64,000 nt of DNA from Pseudomonas congelans (GCF_900103225.1 NZ_FNJH01000002.1:716345-780344); one strand, 5' to 3'; numbered from the stretch's first letter, positions 8,711 through 18,308 are shown. Notes: generated from the letters alone by a model not told the origin. Program-made: numbers and translations.

Positions 8711-9199
8711 TCAGATTTCGCCCTTCTCTTCCGTCACTGCACCTTTGACGGCGCTGGAAGAATCGGGAATCTTCGCCGACGGGTATTTGTACGACGCGTA
8801 GCGCACCACCAGAATCGCAAAGGCCAGCAACAGGATGCCGCCACACAGGTAGATGATGCCGATATCCGGTGGGTTGTGGTGGGACACGTCGGAAATCAGC
8901 AGGCGGGTCAGTGCAGTGATCGCGACATAGATCAGGAAGCGCACGGGCATGTGGTTGGTCTTGAAATAAATCCCGGTCATCGCCCCCAGCTCGAGGTAGA
9001 TGAACAGCAGCAGGATGTCATCGACCGTGACGTTGCCTTTCTCGACCATCCCCAGGAATGCGACCACTGACGCCCAGGCAGTGATTGCGCCGATCGCGAA
9101 CAGGGCGAGAAAGTGGAAGCTCTCTACACACAGATTGCCCAGTGACTCGGCCTGCGCATGCACGCGGTGTCTTATCTTTACTGCCCATTTGTTTCCCAT
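8711..9199 (-). CDS. psiE: PsiE-family phosphate-starvation-inducible membrane protein
   Basis: A 162-residue integral membrane protein with four predicted helices (FHFLALFAIGAITAWASVVAF, DDILLLFIYLELGAMTGIYF, RFLIYVAITALTRLLI, IIYLCGGILLLAFAILVV). The pattern fits PsiE, including the conserved YLELGAMTGIYFKTNHMPVR block between helices two and three. In E. coli psiE belongs to the Pho and cAMP regulons; its biochemical role is unknown. Only a single TGTCAC half-site is visible upstream here, so PhoB control is not supported by the sequence. Confidence 0.8.
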   Translation of the reverse strand: MGNKWAVKIRHRVHAQAESLGNLCVESFHFLALFAIGAITAWASVVAFLGMVEKGNVTVDDILLLFIYLELGAMTGIYFKTNHMPVRFLIYVAITALTRLLISDVSHHNPPDIGIIYLCGGILLLAFAILVVRYASYKYPSAKIPDSSSAVKGAVTEEKGEI

Positions 9200-9401
9200 G
9201 ACGCGTTACCTCTGAAACTTCGTTTATGCCGACCGGATGATGCCGGGTACTCGTGACACCGTTGTGGCCTGCTTTTTAAAGCAGGAACAGGGCCATAGGC
9301 TATGGTTGAGAGCGCGGCGGGTTGTCGCAAGGCACATTTGCGGCGCAAAAAAGATGCGTAAACGCCACTATTCAGGCAGGGCTTGATTGGCACATGGCTT
9401 T

Positions 9402-9421
9402 TACTGTATAAAAACACAGTA
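9402..9421. promoter_or_regulatory. LexA (SOS) box
   Basis: TACTGTATAAAAACACAGTA keeps the CTGT-N8-ACAG core with the flanking TA on both sides. It lies 190 bp before yebG, an SOS gene in E. coli, and 203 bp before the divergent psiE start. Confidence 0.75.
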
Positions 9422-9610
9422 ATCGAGAAATCGCTTTCGCTGTTGCGTCGCAGGTCAGCTTCCATAAAGGCCTTCACGCAGTGCCCCGCTACACCTGACC
9501 GGCGCGCTGGTCATGCACGATCAATGCTTTGCATACCCGCTGGTCAGAGCACAAAGCGCTGAACGTCCGGGTCTAGCCCTTTCAACACTGGATAAGACGA
9601 CGAGGCCAAA

Positions 9611-9877
9611 ATGGCTGTTGAAACCCTTTACCGCAGTACCCGCGATCTGGAGACTACTTTCGTGGACCGTAAACTCGCCGATGCGCACGACCAAATGCTC
9701 GAGCTGGCCGAGCTTCTCACCGACGTCCTGATCAAGAACGTGCCGGGGATCTCGGAGAAGCATGCAGAGGACGCGAGCATTTACATGGCGAAGAATCGCG
9801 CCGTGTTCGCAGCGGCTTTCAAGAACAACGCGACCGCGCTCAGCGAGCTGTCGGAGCCGGCCGAGGCGAAAGACTGA
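9611..9877 (+). CDS. yebG: YebG-family SOS protein
   Basis: An 88-residue protein matching YebG: MAVETLYRS start, KLADAHDQMLELAELLTDVL helix, and an acidic C-terminus. E. coli YebG is induced by DNA damage, and its function is not known. A good LexA box is present upstream, though farther away (190 bp) than usual, so either a long leader exists or the promoter lies near the box. The SD (GAGG) is five bases before the ATG. Confidence 0.8.
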   Translation: MAVETLYRSTRDLETTFVDRKLADAHDQMLELAELLTDVLIKNVPGISEKHAEDASIYMAKNRAVFAAAFKNNATALSELSEPAEAKD

Positions 9878-10582
9878 TTCCGCTGTGGGCTGCGACTCCC
9901 CTCATTGCGAGGGGGTCGCCAATCATTCTCATTTAAAGGCTGGGCAATCATTCGTATTGCTGCTACAACTCAATACTGTATATGCCGCACAACTTGAACA
10001 GTATCTAAGCCCATTCCTAACATCCCGTCTGCCTGTCAGCGTGTCAAACTCGATACCTAATCAAAGTTCCCGACCGTCATTATATTAGCGTCATTTTTGT
10101 GAACCCCTTCTCTCTTCCTGTCATTAAACAGGCGTCAGGATTCTGCTGTAGTGACGCATGCCTCAGCGCTGCCCTTTTTGTTGGAGCTTTTTGCCATCAG
10201 CCATAACTATCGCGGGTAGGCGGGCATTCAAAGCAGTCGGAAAAGCGTTACTGAAAATCTCTGAAAGCCCCGTATTCATTGGTCATAACGTCATTTTTCA
10301 AAAAAACAATCCTGTACTGACCGTGGTGAAATTCTAAAGTTCATACCCATCATTACTTTGAAAAATACTTAATAAAACGTTTTGCTTTATTATCTTGTTC
10401 TGTTAATAATCCCGACAACTCCGGGTAACAAGGCATATTGCTACATTCACACTGAAGTGAACATCGAGCCACAAACTCCGATCTTTCCGCCCGAGAAATT
10501 CATCAACTCGCAAACGACCAAGCTGTTCTCAGCCTGGTTTTTTTTGCTGCTGTGCGGCGCGCTAAAGGCGCGGGAGGAAATA
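9878..10582. other. 705-bp AT-rich gap before wecB
   Basis: No supported gene. The stretch is clearly more AT-rich than its surroundings, especially 10060-10460. It begins with an imperfect hairpin near 9891-9918. It contains a candidate sigma-70 promoter (listed separately) and a frame open from 10382 that joins wecB but lacks a start signal of its own. It probably holds the control region of the polysaccharide locus. Confidence 0.5.
10382..10410 (+). promoter_or_regulatory. Candidate promoter for the wecB locus
   Basis: TTGCTT, 17 bases, AATAAT: a weak -35 and a good -10. It would give a 5' leader of about 165 nt before wecB. Found by eye only. Confidence 0.3.
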
Positions 10583-11833
10583 ATGGCTGGTCTGCACCCC
10601 AGAATGAAGGTCCTTTCCATTTTCGGTACTCGTCCGGAGGCCATCAAAATGGCTCCCCTGGTCAGAGCACTGGCTGCAGAGCCAGGTATCGACTCAAGAA
10701 TCTGCATTACCGGGCAGCATCAAAGCATGCTGCAACAGGTGCTGGACATGTTCGAGCTCAAAGCCGACTACAGCCTCGATGTGATGCGCCCCGATCAGAC
10801 ACTGAACTCGCTGACAGCTGCGCTTTACGCGGCGATCGACCCGATTCTGGACGAGATGAAGCCGGACAAGGTGCTGGTTCACGGCGACACCACATCGGCA
10901 ATGGTGGCGGCCATGTCGGCCTTTCATCGCCGCATCCCCATCGGCCACGTCGAAGCAGGCCTGCGCACCGGCGACATCCGTCAGCCATGGCCTGAAGAGA
11001 TGAACCGTCGTTGCATCGATCTGATTTCCGATCACCTGTTCGCCCCCACCGCCGAGTCGCGCCGCAACGTGCTGGGCGAGCGCCTGCAGGGAATCTCGTT
11101 CGTGACCGGTAACACCGTGATCGACGCCCTGCACCTGACCGCGCAACGAATCGACAGCAACCGTCAGTTGCGCCACGCTCTTGATCGCCAGTTTTCGTTC
11201 CTGGTGCCCGAGCGCAGAGTATTGGTGGTGACCGGTCATCGTCGCGAGAACTTTGGCGACGGCTTCCTGAACATCTGCAAGGCGCTGGGCGAACTTGCCA
11301 GACGCGATGACATACAGATCGTCTACCCGGTGCACCTGAACCCCAACGTGCTGGGGCCAGTGACCGAGCACTTGGGCGAACTGCCCAACGTGCACCTGAT
11401 CAAACCGCTGGACTACCTGTCGTTCGTGCGCCTGATGCAACGCGCTCACGTGATCCTCACCGATTCCGGTGGCGTGCAGGAAGAAGCGCCGTCGCTGGGC
11501 AAACCGGTATTGGTCATGCGCGATGTCACCGAGCGCCCGGAAGCGGTCGCCGCAGGCACCGTGCGCCTGGTGGGCACCGAAACGGACGCCATCATTCGTG
11601 GGGTGAACGCCCTGTTTGACGATGACGTCCTGTGGCAGAACGCCTCCCGCTCAGCCAATCCTTATGGCGACGGCAAAGCCAGTTCACGGATCGTCGATGC
11701 CCTGATGGGCCGTCCGGTGGATGAATTTGTCGCCGAGCTGCCGCGTCAGCGCCAGGACCCGGTGGACATGCAACTGGATACGCGAATCAAGCCCCAGCAC
11801 GAACATGCAGAGTTGCGCTCGATGGCCAGTTAG
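10583..11833 (+). CDS. wecB: UDP-N-acetylglucosamine 2-epimerase (non-hydrolysing)
   Basis: A 416-residue cytoplasmic enzyme that interconverts UDP-GlcNAc and UDP-ManNAc. Family motifs are present in order: GTRPEAIKM near the N-terminus, HGDTTSAMVAA, HVEAGLRTGD, PEEMNR, TGHRRENFG and LTDSGGVQEEAP. They include the acidic and His residues used in catalysis by WecB. The ATG at 10583 has a strong SD (GGGAGGAAATA); the frame continues upstream to 10382 without support. It is followed after 164 bp by the BcsB-like/nfrB/nfrA genes, so it probably makes UDP-ManNAc for that synthase, as WecB does for the NfrB pathway in E. coli. The C-terminal ~40 residues are charged and not conserved. Confidence 0.93.
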   Translation: MAGLHPRMKVLSIFGTRPEAIKMAPLVRALAAEPGIDSRICITGQHQSMLQQVLDMFELKADYSLDVMRPDQTLNSLTAALYAAIDPILDEMKPDKVLVHGDTTSAMVAAMSAFHRRIPIGHVEAGLRTGDIRQPWPEEMNRRCIDLISDHLFAPTAESRRNVLGERLQGISFVTGNTVIDALHLTAQRIDSNRQLRHALDRQFSFLVPERRVLVVTGHRRENFGDGFLNICKALGELARRDDIQIVYPVHLNPNVLGPVTEHLGELPNVHLIKPLDYLSFVRLMQRAHVILTDSGGVQEEAPSLGKPVLVMRDVTERPEAVAAGTVRLVGTETDAIIRGVNALFDDDVLWQNASRSANPYGDGKASSRIVDALMGRPVDEFVAELPRQRQDPVDMQLDTRIKPQHEHAELRSMAS

Positions 11834-11899
11834 CACGAAGGACGCGCAGGTAGCGCAAGCAAACCCTAAAAATCCGCAGGAAGCAGTCCGCAAACGATA

Positions 11900-11927
11900 C
11901 GGGCACCCGGTTCAGACCGAGTGCCCG
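11900..11927. other. Stem-loop between wecB and the BcsB-like gene
   Basis: CGGGCAC/GTGCCCG encloses a second CGGT/ACCG pair. It is followed by AAAAAC, not T residues, so an mRNA processing or stability role is as likely as termination. Confidence 0.4.
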
Positions 11928-11997
11928 AAAAACGTTGTAGCAGACCGGCGCCTGTATCAAGACCCAATGGCCTTGAGCCTTTACCGAGATCTGCACG

Positions 11998-14214
11998 ATG
12001 AAATCTTCCGTTGCCGTAAACATGGGCGCGTTTGGCGTACTTGCCTGCGGGGTGAGCCTGCTGGCTCTGATGCCTGCATTCGCCCTGGCTGCCGAAAGCC
12101 CGCTGACCCAGGCGATCAACCGAATCACTGCCGACAATCGCCAGGAGAGAGTGGTCGAACTGAGGGAGCTGGGTATTGATCGCCCGATCATCCTCAATGC
12201 CAGCGATGCCCGCCGCGAGCTGTACCTGCCGGTGCCTGCCAATGTGCCGTTGACCGAGGCCACGCTGAATTTCGATGCCAGCTATCTGAACGGCGAGGCA
12301 GGCCGCAACACGCTGCTGCTGTCGCTGGACGGTTATCCGGTACGTGCGCTGGGCCTCAGTGAAGAACAGGGCAACGCCAGTGCGACACTGGGCGTCGACA
12401 AGGCAGCGCGCGAAAACGGTTCTGTGCGGCTGGGGATTGCCTGGTCGTCGGTGATCTCAAAAGTGCTCTGCGAAGATGAACGCGCTATCGGCAACGTGTT
12501 GCGCATCGATCCGCACACGCGCCTGACCTACAGCTACGACGCCAGCCAGTTGCAGGACGTCGGCGCAGTATGGAATGCACTGCCCGGCAAGCCCGGCCTG
12601 CTGGTTGCACCCGGCACATTGTCGAACGCCAGCTACGATGCCGCCTGGCGTCTGGGCGTAGCGCTGGAGCGCATCGGCAAGCAGGCACGCATCCTGCCGT
12701 TCCCTGCGGTTCAGGACAGCGTGGACCTGAGCGGCCTGACTATTCCGGCAGAACTCAAGCAGATCCCGGCGTTTGCAGGGCTCGAAGGCAAGGGCCAGTA
12801 CACCCTGCGCGACCCGGCGGAAATCGGTGCATTGCTGATGCTCGGCCAGACACCGGCCTTGCAGGCCGACCTGGCGATTAGCGATCCACAGCTGCTCAAG
12901 GCAATCGACGACGCCATGGACGCTCTCCAGGCGCAGGTGCAAGGTCTGGATGCTTCGGCCGCCAGCGCATTGGGCCAATGGCGCGAACGTCATATCAAAA
13001 AGCCGCTCGCCAACAGCGCCGGGGATGACGTGAGTCTGGCCCTGCTGGGCAATCGTGCACTGCTGATGATCAAGCCGGAGTCGGCCGACAAGGCCATCGG
13101 CCTGTTCAGTTCGGCGTGGAACAAGCTGGCGCGCAATCGCCAGCTGACTATTGGCGAAGAAGCCGCCATGCCGCTGAGCGAAGACGGTCGCATCGCACTG
13201 ACCCGCCTGGGCGGCAAGCCCGGCACGGTGGATGTGCTGGCAAAAACCGACTGGAGCGCCTCGTTCCCGCTGGGCAGCGTTGCCTATGACGGTCGCGTAC
13301 CGGTGACTGCGATGATCGATATCGCTGCCGCCCCCGGCGCATCGGGTACCCCACCGGTTGCCACGCTGTTCCTCAATGATTACCTGATCGGTGCGATGCA
13401 ACTGACTGCCGATGGCAAGAAAGAGCGCATCGAAGCCCGGATTCCGCAGTACGCACTGGCGGCGCAGAACGTCCTGCGTGTGTCTTTCCAGCGTCAGCCA
13501 GTCAGCAACCAGTGCCTGGAAACGCCGCAGGCGTTCCCGATCTCGGTACTGCCGACCAGCCACATCGTGCTGGACAAGGTAACGCCCGACGAAAACTTCT
13601 CGGGCATGGCGGCACGCTTCGCCACCGACACGCAGATCATGGTGCCCAAGGGCTATCTTGAGCGCCCGACCAGCAGCCTGCCGCAAGTCATCCGCATCGC
13701 CAGCGCCTCCGGCGTCTCGCCGTTGCGTGCACAGCTCAGCGTCAGCGATGACGCCAGCGTCGCCGTGACCCCGGCCAAGTCTTTCCTGGCCTTCGAACTG
13801 CCCATCAAGGACGGCGCCGAGTCGGTCAAGGCCAGCAACGACGGGCATCTGCTGATCAACCACAAAGAGCAGACGCTGCTCGACCTCAAGTCGCTCAACC
13901 ACCTGGCTTCGCTGCAAGTGATCGAAGCAGGCGGCCAGCACGGCATGATCTATCGCACGCTGGGCGGTCAGACCCCGGTTTTCGAACGCCCGGTACTGCT
14001 GGAACGTGGCAACGCCGCGCTGCTGGCTGACAGCGGCCCGGTCGCCACCTTCGACGCCAAGGACCCGACCGGCAGCCAGATGATCGAGGAGGAGGAAAGC
14101 ACCGGCATCGACGCCTGGCGCAAACCGTCGCTGCTGTGGCTGATCCCGGCCGGCATCGTACTTTTTCTCATTCTGTTGCTGGCTGGCCGTAGCGCCCGTC
14201 GCAATCGCTCGTAA
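11998..14214 (+). CDS. BcsB-like periplasmic subunit of a polysaccharide synthase
   Basis: A 738-residue protein with a signal peptide (LLALMPAFALA, cleavage near residue 31), a long periplasmic part and one C-terminal membrane helix at about 712-731 (SLLWLIPAGIVLFLILLLAG) followed by a basic tail. This is the topology of BcsB, which holds the synthase BcsA and guides the nascent chain through the periplasm. BcsB-like blocks are seen: LYLPVPANVPLTEATLNFDA near the N-terminus, and VATLFLNDYLIGAMQL with VLRVSFQRQPVSNQCLET in the middle. The gene ends 12 bases before nfrB. Cellulose genes bcsA and bcsC are not in the window. A partnership with NfrB is inferred from position and topology; E. coli nfrAB has no such neighbour. 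Confidence 0.8.
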   Translation: MKSSVAVNMGAFGVLACGVSLLALMPAFALAAESPLTQAINRITADNRQERVVELRELGIDRPIILNASDARRELYLPVPANVPLTEATLNFDASYLNGEAGRNTLLLSLDGYPVRALGLSEEQGNASATLGVDKAARENGSVRLGIAWSSVISKVLCEDERAIGNVLRIDPHTRLTYSYDASQLQDVGAVWNALPGKPGLLVAPGTLSNASYDAAWRLGVALERIGKQARILPFPAVQDSVDLSGLTIPAELKQIPAFAGLEGKGQYTLRDPAEIGALLMLGQTPALQADLAISDPQLLKAIDDAMDALQAQVQGLDASAASALGQWRERHIKKPLANSAGDDVSLALLGNRALLMIKPESADKAIGLFSSAWNKLARNRQLTIGEEAAMPLSEDGRIALTRLGGKPGTVDVLAKTDWSASFPLGSVAYDGRVPVTAMIDIAAAPGASGTPPVATLFLNDYLIGAMQLTADGKKERIEARIPQYALAAQNVLRVSFQRQPVSNQCLETPQAFPISVLPTSHIVLDKVTPDENFSGMAARFATDTQIMVPKGYLERPTSSLPQVIRIASASGVSPLRAQLSVSDDASVAVTPAKSFLAFELPIKDGAESVKASNDGHLLINHKEQTLLDLKSLNHLASLQVIEAGGQHGMIYRTLGGQTPVFERPVLLERGNAALLADSGPVATFDAKDPTGSQMIEEEESTGIDAWRKPSLLWLIPAGIVLFLILLLAGRSARRNRS

Positions 14215-14226
14215 CAGGCCGCCGCA

Positions 14227-16347
14227 ATGACGTCGCTCTATTGGCCTTACTGGCTGGCCCATTACTACAGCGTGCTGGAAGTCGCGACGATCGTTGTCGG
14301 GCTGATCATCCTGGTATCGAGTATCGATGACCTGTTCATCGATATCTGGTACTGGTCGCGGCGGCTGTACCGCAAGTTCACCGCCGAACGTCGCTACCGG
14401 CCACTGACTGCCGAGCAGTTGATTGCCCGCGACGAGCAGCCGCTGGCAATCATGGTCCCGGCCTGGCTGGAATACGACGTCATCGCGCCGATGATCGAAA
14501 ACATGGTGTCGACGCTCGACTATCAGAACTACGTGGTGTTCGTCGGCACTTACATCAACGACCAGCGCACCATCGATGAAGTGGAGCGCATGCGTCGCCG
14601 CTACAAGCAGTTGCACCGCGTGGAGGTGCCGCACGCCGGCCCCACCTGCAAGGCCGACTGCCTGAACTGGGTGATCCAGGCGATTTTTCTGTACGAGAAG
14701 ACTCATTCCGTACAGTTCGCCGGGACCATCCTGCACGACAGCGAAGACGTGCTGCACCCGCTTGAACTGCGCCTGTTCAATTACCTGCTGCCACGCAAGG
14801 ACATGATCCAGTTGCCGGTCGTGTCGCTGGAACGCAACTGGTACGAATGGGTGGCCGGCACCTACATGGACGAGTTCGCCGAATGGCACGGCAAGGACCT
14901 GGTAGTGCGCGAAAGCATGACGGACACCGTGCCTTCGGCTGGCGTCGGCACTTGTTTCTCGCGACGTGCGCTGATGGTACTGGCGGATGAAAACCAGAAC
15001 CAGCCGTTCAATACCGAAAGCCTGACCGAGGACTACGACGTCGGCGCGCGGCTGGCGAAGTACGGCATGCAGGCGATCTTCGTACGCTTCCCGGTGCAAT
15101 TCCGGGTGCTGCGCAAATCGTGGTTCCGCAAGCCTTATGAGTCGACGCTGGAAATGCCGCTGTGCGTGCGCGAATTCTTCCCGGACACCTTCCGCACCGC
15201 CTTTCGCCAGAAAGCGCGCTGGACGCTGGGTATCGGTTTGCAAGGCTGGGAGCAAATGGGCTGGACCGGCTCGCTGGCCAATCGATACCTGCTGTTTCGG
15301 GACCGCAAGGGTGTGGTGACATCGTTTGTCAGCATCCTTGCTTATGCCATCCTCATTCAATTGCTGGTGCTGATTGTGCTGCGCTCCAGCGGGCTGTGGA
15401 ACACCAGCTTTCCGACGCCCTTTGAAACCACCGGCCTGATTCAGTATCTGCTGGTGGCCAACGGCATCGCGCTGCTGTGGCGGATCCTGCATCGCTGCTA
15501 CTTCACCACCGTGCTTTACGGTTGGCAGCATGGCTTGCTGTCGATACCGCGCATGGTGGTCGGCAACTTCGTCAACTTCATGGCTGCGGCTCGAGCCTGG
15601 CGGATGTTTCTGGTGGGCAAGGTGCTCAACCGCAAGCTGGTCTGGGACAAGACCATGCACGACTTTCCGTCCTCCGACCTGATTGCCGTCGCGCCCCGCC
15701 GTCTGGGTAGCGTGCTGCTGTCCTGGCAAGCCATCAACGACGAAAAACTGCAGACCGCACTGGCCGAACAACAGACCCGCCAGCTGCCGTTGGGCAGGAT
15801 TCTGTTGAGTCATGGCTGGCTCGACGACGAAACACTGGCTGAGGCCATCGCTTTTCAGAACGACCTGCCGCGCGTGTTCGACATTGCCGGCAAACGTTCG
15901 ACAAACGATGTGCTGGCCGATGAGTTCTGCCTGCGCTGGCGTGTCGTGCCGTTGCAAAGGAATGCGCTGGGACGCCAGGAAATTGCAGTGGCCAGCCCGC
16001 TGCCGCCTGACGGTCTGCAGCAGATTACCGAACAGCTGGGTGCCGAGCCGGTGCAGTTGATTGCCCGTGAGAGCGACATCGTTGCGCAGTTGCGTCAGTT
16101 GCAGGTGGTCGAGGGTCAGCCGCTTCCAGCCAGGGCGCCATTGCTGGGCGATCTGCTGATCGAGCAAGGCCTGCTGGACCGCGAAGTGTTCCAGAAAGCC
16201 ATGCTCGGCTACCGTCCGCATGTGCATGGCCGGATCGGCGATTATCTGGTCGACATCGGCGTGCTGCCCAGAGAAACCATCGAACAGGCTGTGGCACGTC
16301 AGCACAACCATTACCGATCTGACGATCAAACGGAGCAGCCACTATGA
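14227..16347 (+). CDS. nfrB: NfrB-like membrane glycosyltransferase with C-terminal MshEN motifs
   Basis: A 706-residue inner-membrane GT2 enzyme. One helix near 17-40 is followed by the catalytic domain: MVPAWLEYDVI (76-86), HDSED (170-174), TED (267-269) and QKARW (328-332), the processive-synthase pattern. More helices lie at 363-385, 405-420 and 440-455. The C-terminal part has four MshEN-type motifs (about 491-516, 522-544, 639-660, 669-692), a fold that binds cyclic-di-GMP. E. coli NfrB makes a ManNAc-containing glycan under c-di-GMP control and is needed for phage N4 adsorption. The stop overlaps the nfrA-like start by four bases. No good SD precedes the ATG, so coupling to the BcsB-like gene is possible. 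Confidence 0.9.
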   Translation: MTSLYWPYWLAHYYSVLEVATIVVGLIILVSSIDDLFIDIWYWSRRLYRKFTAERRYRPLTAEQLIARDEQPLAIMVPAWLEYDVIAPMIENMVSTLDYQNYVVFVGTYINDQRTIDEVERMRRRYKQLHRVEVPHAGPTCKADCLNWVIQAIFLYEKTHSVQFAGTILHDSEDVLHPLELRLFNYLLPRKDMIQLPVVSLERNWYEWVAGTYMDEFAEWHGKDLVVRESMTDTVPSAGVGTCFSRRALMVLADENQNQPFNTESLTEDYDVGARLAKYGMQAIFVRFPVQFRVLRKSWFRKPYESTLEMPLCVREFFPDTFRTAFRQKARWTLGIGLQGWEQMGWTGSLANRYLLFRDRKGVVTSFVSILAYAILIQLLVLIVLRSSGLWNTSFPTPFETTGLIQYLLVANGIALLWRILHRCYFTTVLYGWQHGLLSIPRMVVGNFVNFMAAARAWRMFLVGKVLNRKLVWDKTMHDFPSSDLIAVAPRRLGSVLLSWQAINDEKLQTALAEQQTRQLPLGRILLSHGWLDDETLAEAIAFQNDLPRVFDIAGKRSTNDVLADEFCLRWRVVPLQRNALGRQEIAVASPLPPDGLQQITEQLGAEPVQLIARESDIVAQLRQLQVVEGQPLPARAPLLGDLLIEQGLLDREVFQKAMLGYRPHVHGRIGDYLVDIGVLPRETIEQAVARQHNHYRSDDQTEQPL

Positions 16348-18308
16348 AGCGCCCCTTCATCCTGTCGCTGCTGGTGAGCGGCCTGGGTCTTGTCGCACAG
16401 CTCAGCCAGGCGGACACACTGCCCCTGCCGTTGACCGGACCCGCCTATGCCATCGCCAACGAAGCCTACATGGCCTACAACCGCAAGGATTACGACCTGG
16501 CCATCGCCAAAGCCAACGAAGCGTTGCGTCAGCGCGGTGACGCTCAGCAGTTGCGTGACCTCATTACTTTGGCCGAACGCGACAAGTACCGCCGCGATCA
16601 CCCGCAACGCGCTTACAAGACACGTCCTCAACCTGGCTATCTGGAAGGCAATCAGGCGCTGCGCGCCTACGCCAAGCGCGACTACGACGGCTCGGCCAGT
16701 CATGCGCGCAAGGCCATTGCCCAGGCACCGAAGAACCTCGATTACCGCATGATGCTGATCGAGGCGCTGCAACGTCAGCAGCGTCTGAATGAGGCACAGG
16801 CAGCCATCAACGATGCCGAGCAGGCGCTGGGGCCGCAACAGGTCCTGACGCGTCGTCGGCAGGCGATTCAGGAGCAGGTGGCGGTCGATAAGGCAGCCAC
16901 CGGCTATAAGGCACTGGCACGCGGTGATAACGAAACTGCAGTCACCGAAGCGCGGGAGGCTGTGCGCAGTTTTCCGAAACAGATGGCCTACCGCAAGCTG
17001 CTGGTCAGCGCGCTGATTGCCCAAGGGCAGTATGCCGAAGCGCGCTCTGCAGCCACCGAAGCGCTGGCGCTGAACGGCAACGACGCCACCCTGCTCGTCC
17101 AACGCGGACGAATGCGTCAGCGCCTGGGCGATCAGGACGGTGCACGTCAGGACTTCGCCCAGGCAATGGCGGTCGGCAACCTGCCCCTGCGTGAACAGGC
17201 CTCGTTGTATGCCGCCATGGGCCAGCCGAGTGAGGCGCTGCAACGTCTGCAGCAAGCTCGCGATGCGGGCGAACTGCAACCCGGCGATGAAGTGCAGATT
17301 GCCTATTTCCTCAGCCAGGCGGGCGATGATCAAGGCGCGCTGGATACGTTCAAGCGTGTCGATCGTCAGTCGGGGCTCAAGCCCCGTGAAGTGCAGGATG
17401 CCGCCTACAGCGCGATGCGCACGTCGGACGATGCGCAGGCCATCGCCTACTTCAAACGCGTGCTCGATTACCAGCAAACCGGCGATCTGCAGATGCCCGT
17501 GCAACAGGTGTTCGACACCCGACGCGCCGTCTCTGATCTGTCCCGTGAATGGGGCCTGACCAACACCACGACTTATCGGGGTGCCAGCACCAGCAGCGGC
17601 CTGAGCGGCGCACCCGGCGGCAGCAATGACAGCGTGCAAAACAGCACCGAAGTGTTCTGGCGCCCCTTCGGTTACCGCAATGCGCGCTTCGTCGAGCTTT
17701 ACGGGCGTATCACCGACACGCTGTGGAGCAAGGAAGGCGACTCCGACACAGGCGCGGACGCTTTGCAGGGCGCGCTCGGTATCCGGGTCAAGCCGTTCAG
17801 CGCAGTCAACGTGATCGGCGCCTTCGAACGCACCTTTCCGCTGGGCAACTCAAACGCCGATGGCGACTGGCTGGTGCGCCTGGGCTACGGCTCGAGCATC
17901 GGCACCGATCTGCGCGTCGATGTACCCAGCTGGTGGACTTCGCAGCTGTATGCTGAAGGCGGGCGCTATCTGCAGGACAAGCGCAACTACTTCAACAGTG
18001 AGTGGCAGGTCGGGCGCAGCTTCCGTCTGGACAGCATCAGCCCGCGGCTGGTGGTGTTCCCCCACGTGGTCGCCGCAGTGGACTACGATTCAAAGATGCG
18101 CAGTGAGGTCGACAGCCTGGGCCGTAGCAGCACATCATCCGGAAACGCTGGCGGGCTAGGCGTCGGTACGGGCGTGCGGTACTGGTTCCGTGAGGACAAA
18201 TACAAGGCACCACAGTCGTACGTCGATGTCTCTGTGCAATACCGCGAGAAAATATTTGGCGATGACCGTGCACAAGGCGTCTTCGCACGCATGACGTTTT
18301 CGTGGTGA
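16344..18308 (+). CDS. nfrA: NfrA-like outer-membrane TPR protein
   Basis: A 654-residue secreted protein: signal peptide ending LSQA near residue 23, TPR-like helical repeats over about 30-400 (for example NEAYMAYNRKDYDLAIAKAN and YKALARGDNETAVTEAREAV), then a C-terminal part (about 410-654) of aromatic beta-strands ending in FSW, typical of an outer-membrane barrel. It resembles the C-terminal domain of the phage N4 adsorption protein NfrA. It is shorter than E. coli NfrA (about 990 residues), mainly in the repeat region. TPR plus barrel is also the plan of BcsC and PgaA exporters. GGAGCAG precedes the ATG, which overlaps the nfrB stop. Expected role: export or display of the glycan made by NfrB. 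Confidence 0.87.
   Translation: MKRPFILSLLVSGLGLVAQLSQADTLPLPLTGPAYAIANEAYMAYNRKDYDLAIAKANEALRQRGDAQQLRDLITLAERDKYRRDHPQRAYKTRPQPGYLEGNQALRAYAKRDYDGSASHARKAIAQAPKNLDYRMMLIEALQRQQRLNEAQAAINDAEQALGPQQVLTRRRQAIQEQVAVDKAATGYKALARGDNETAVTEAREAVRSFPKQMAYRKLLVSALIAQGQYAEARSAATEALALNGNDATLLVQRGRMRQRLGDQDGARQDFAQAMAVGNLPLREQASLYAAMGQPSEALQRLQQARDAGELQPGDEVQIAYFLSQAGDDQGALDTFKRVDRQSGLKPREVQDAAYSAMRTSDDAQAIAYFKRVLDYQQTGDLQMPVQQVFDTRRAVSDLSREWGLTNTTTYRGASTSSGLSGAPGGSNDSVQNSTEVFWRPFGYRNARFVELYGRITDTLWSKEGDSDTGADALQGALGIRVKPFSAVNVIGAFERTFPLGNSNADGDWLVRLGYGSSIGTDLRVDVPSWWTSQLYAEGGRYLQDKRNYFNSEWQVGRSFRLDSISPRLVVFPHVVAAVDYDSKMRSEVDSLGRSSTSSGNAGGLGVGTGVRYWFREDKYKAPQSYVDVSVQYREKIFGDDRAQGVFARMTFSW

Noticed and set aside
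9974..9983. Second LexA-like half-site TACTGTATAT after yebG
   Set aside because: The other half-site is not at the required spacing.
10382..10582. N-terminal extension of wecB
   Set aside because: The ATG at 10583 has a strong SD and matches the family start; the extension is hydrophobic and unconserved and overlaps a candidate promoter.
12457..16329. Very long minus-strand open frame (1290 codons) across the BcsB-like and nfrB genes
   Set aside because: It is antisense to two well-supported genes; its product is His/Gln/Arg-rich low-complexity, as expected from a high-GC shadow frame.
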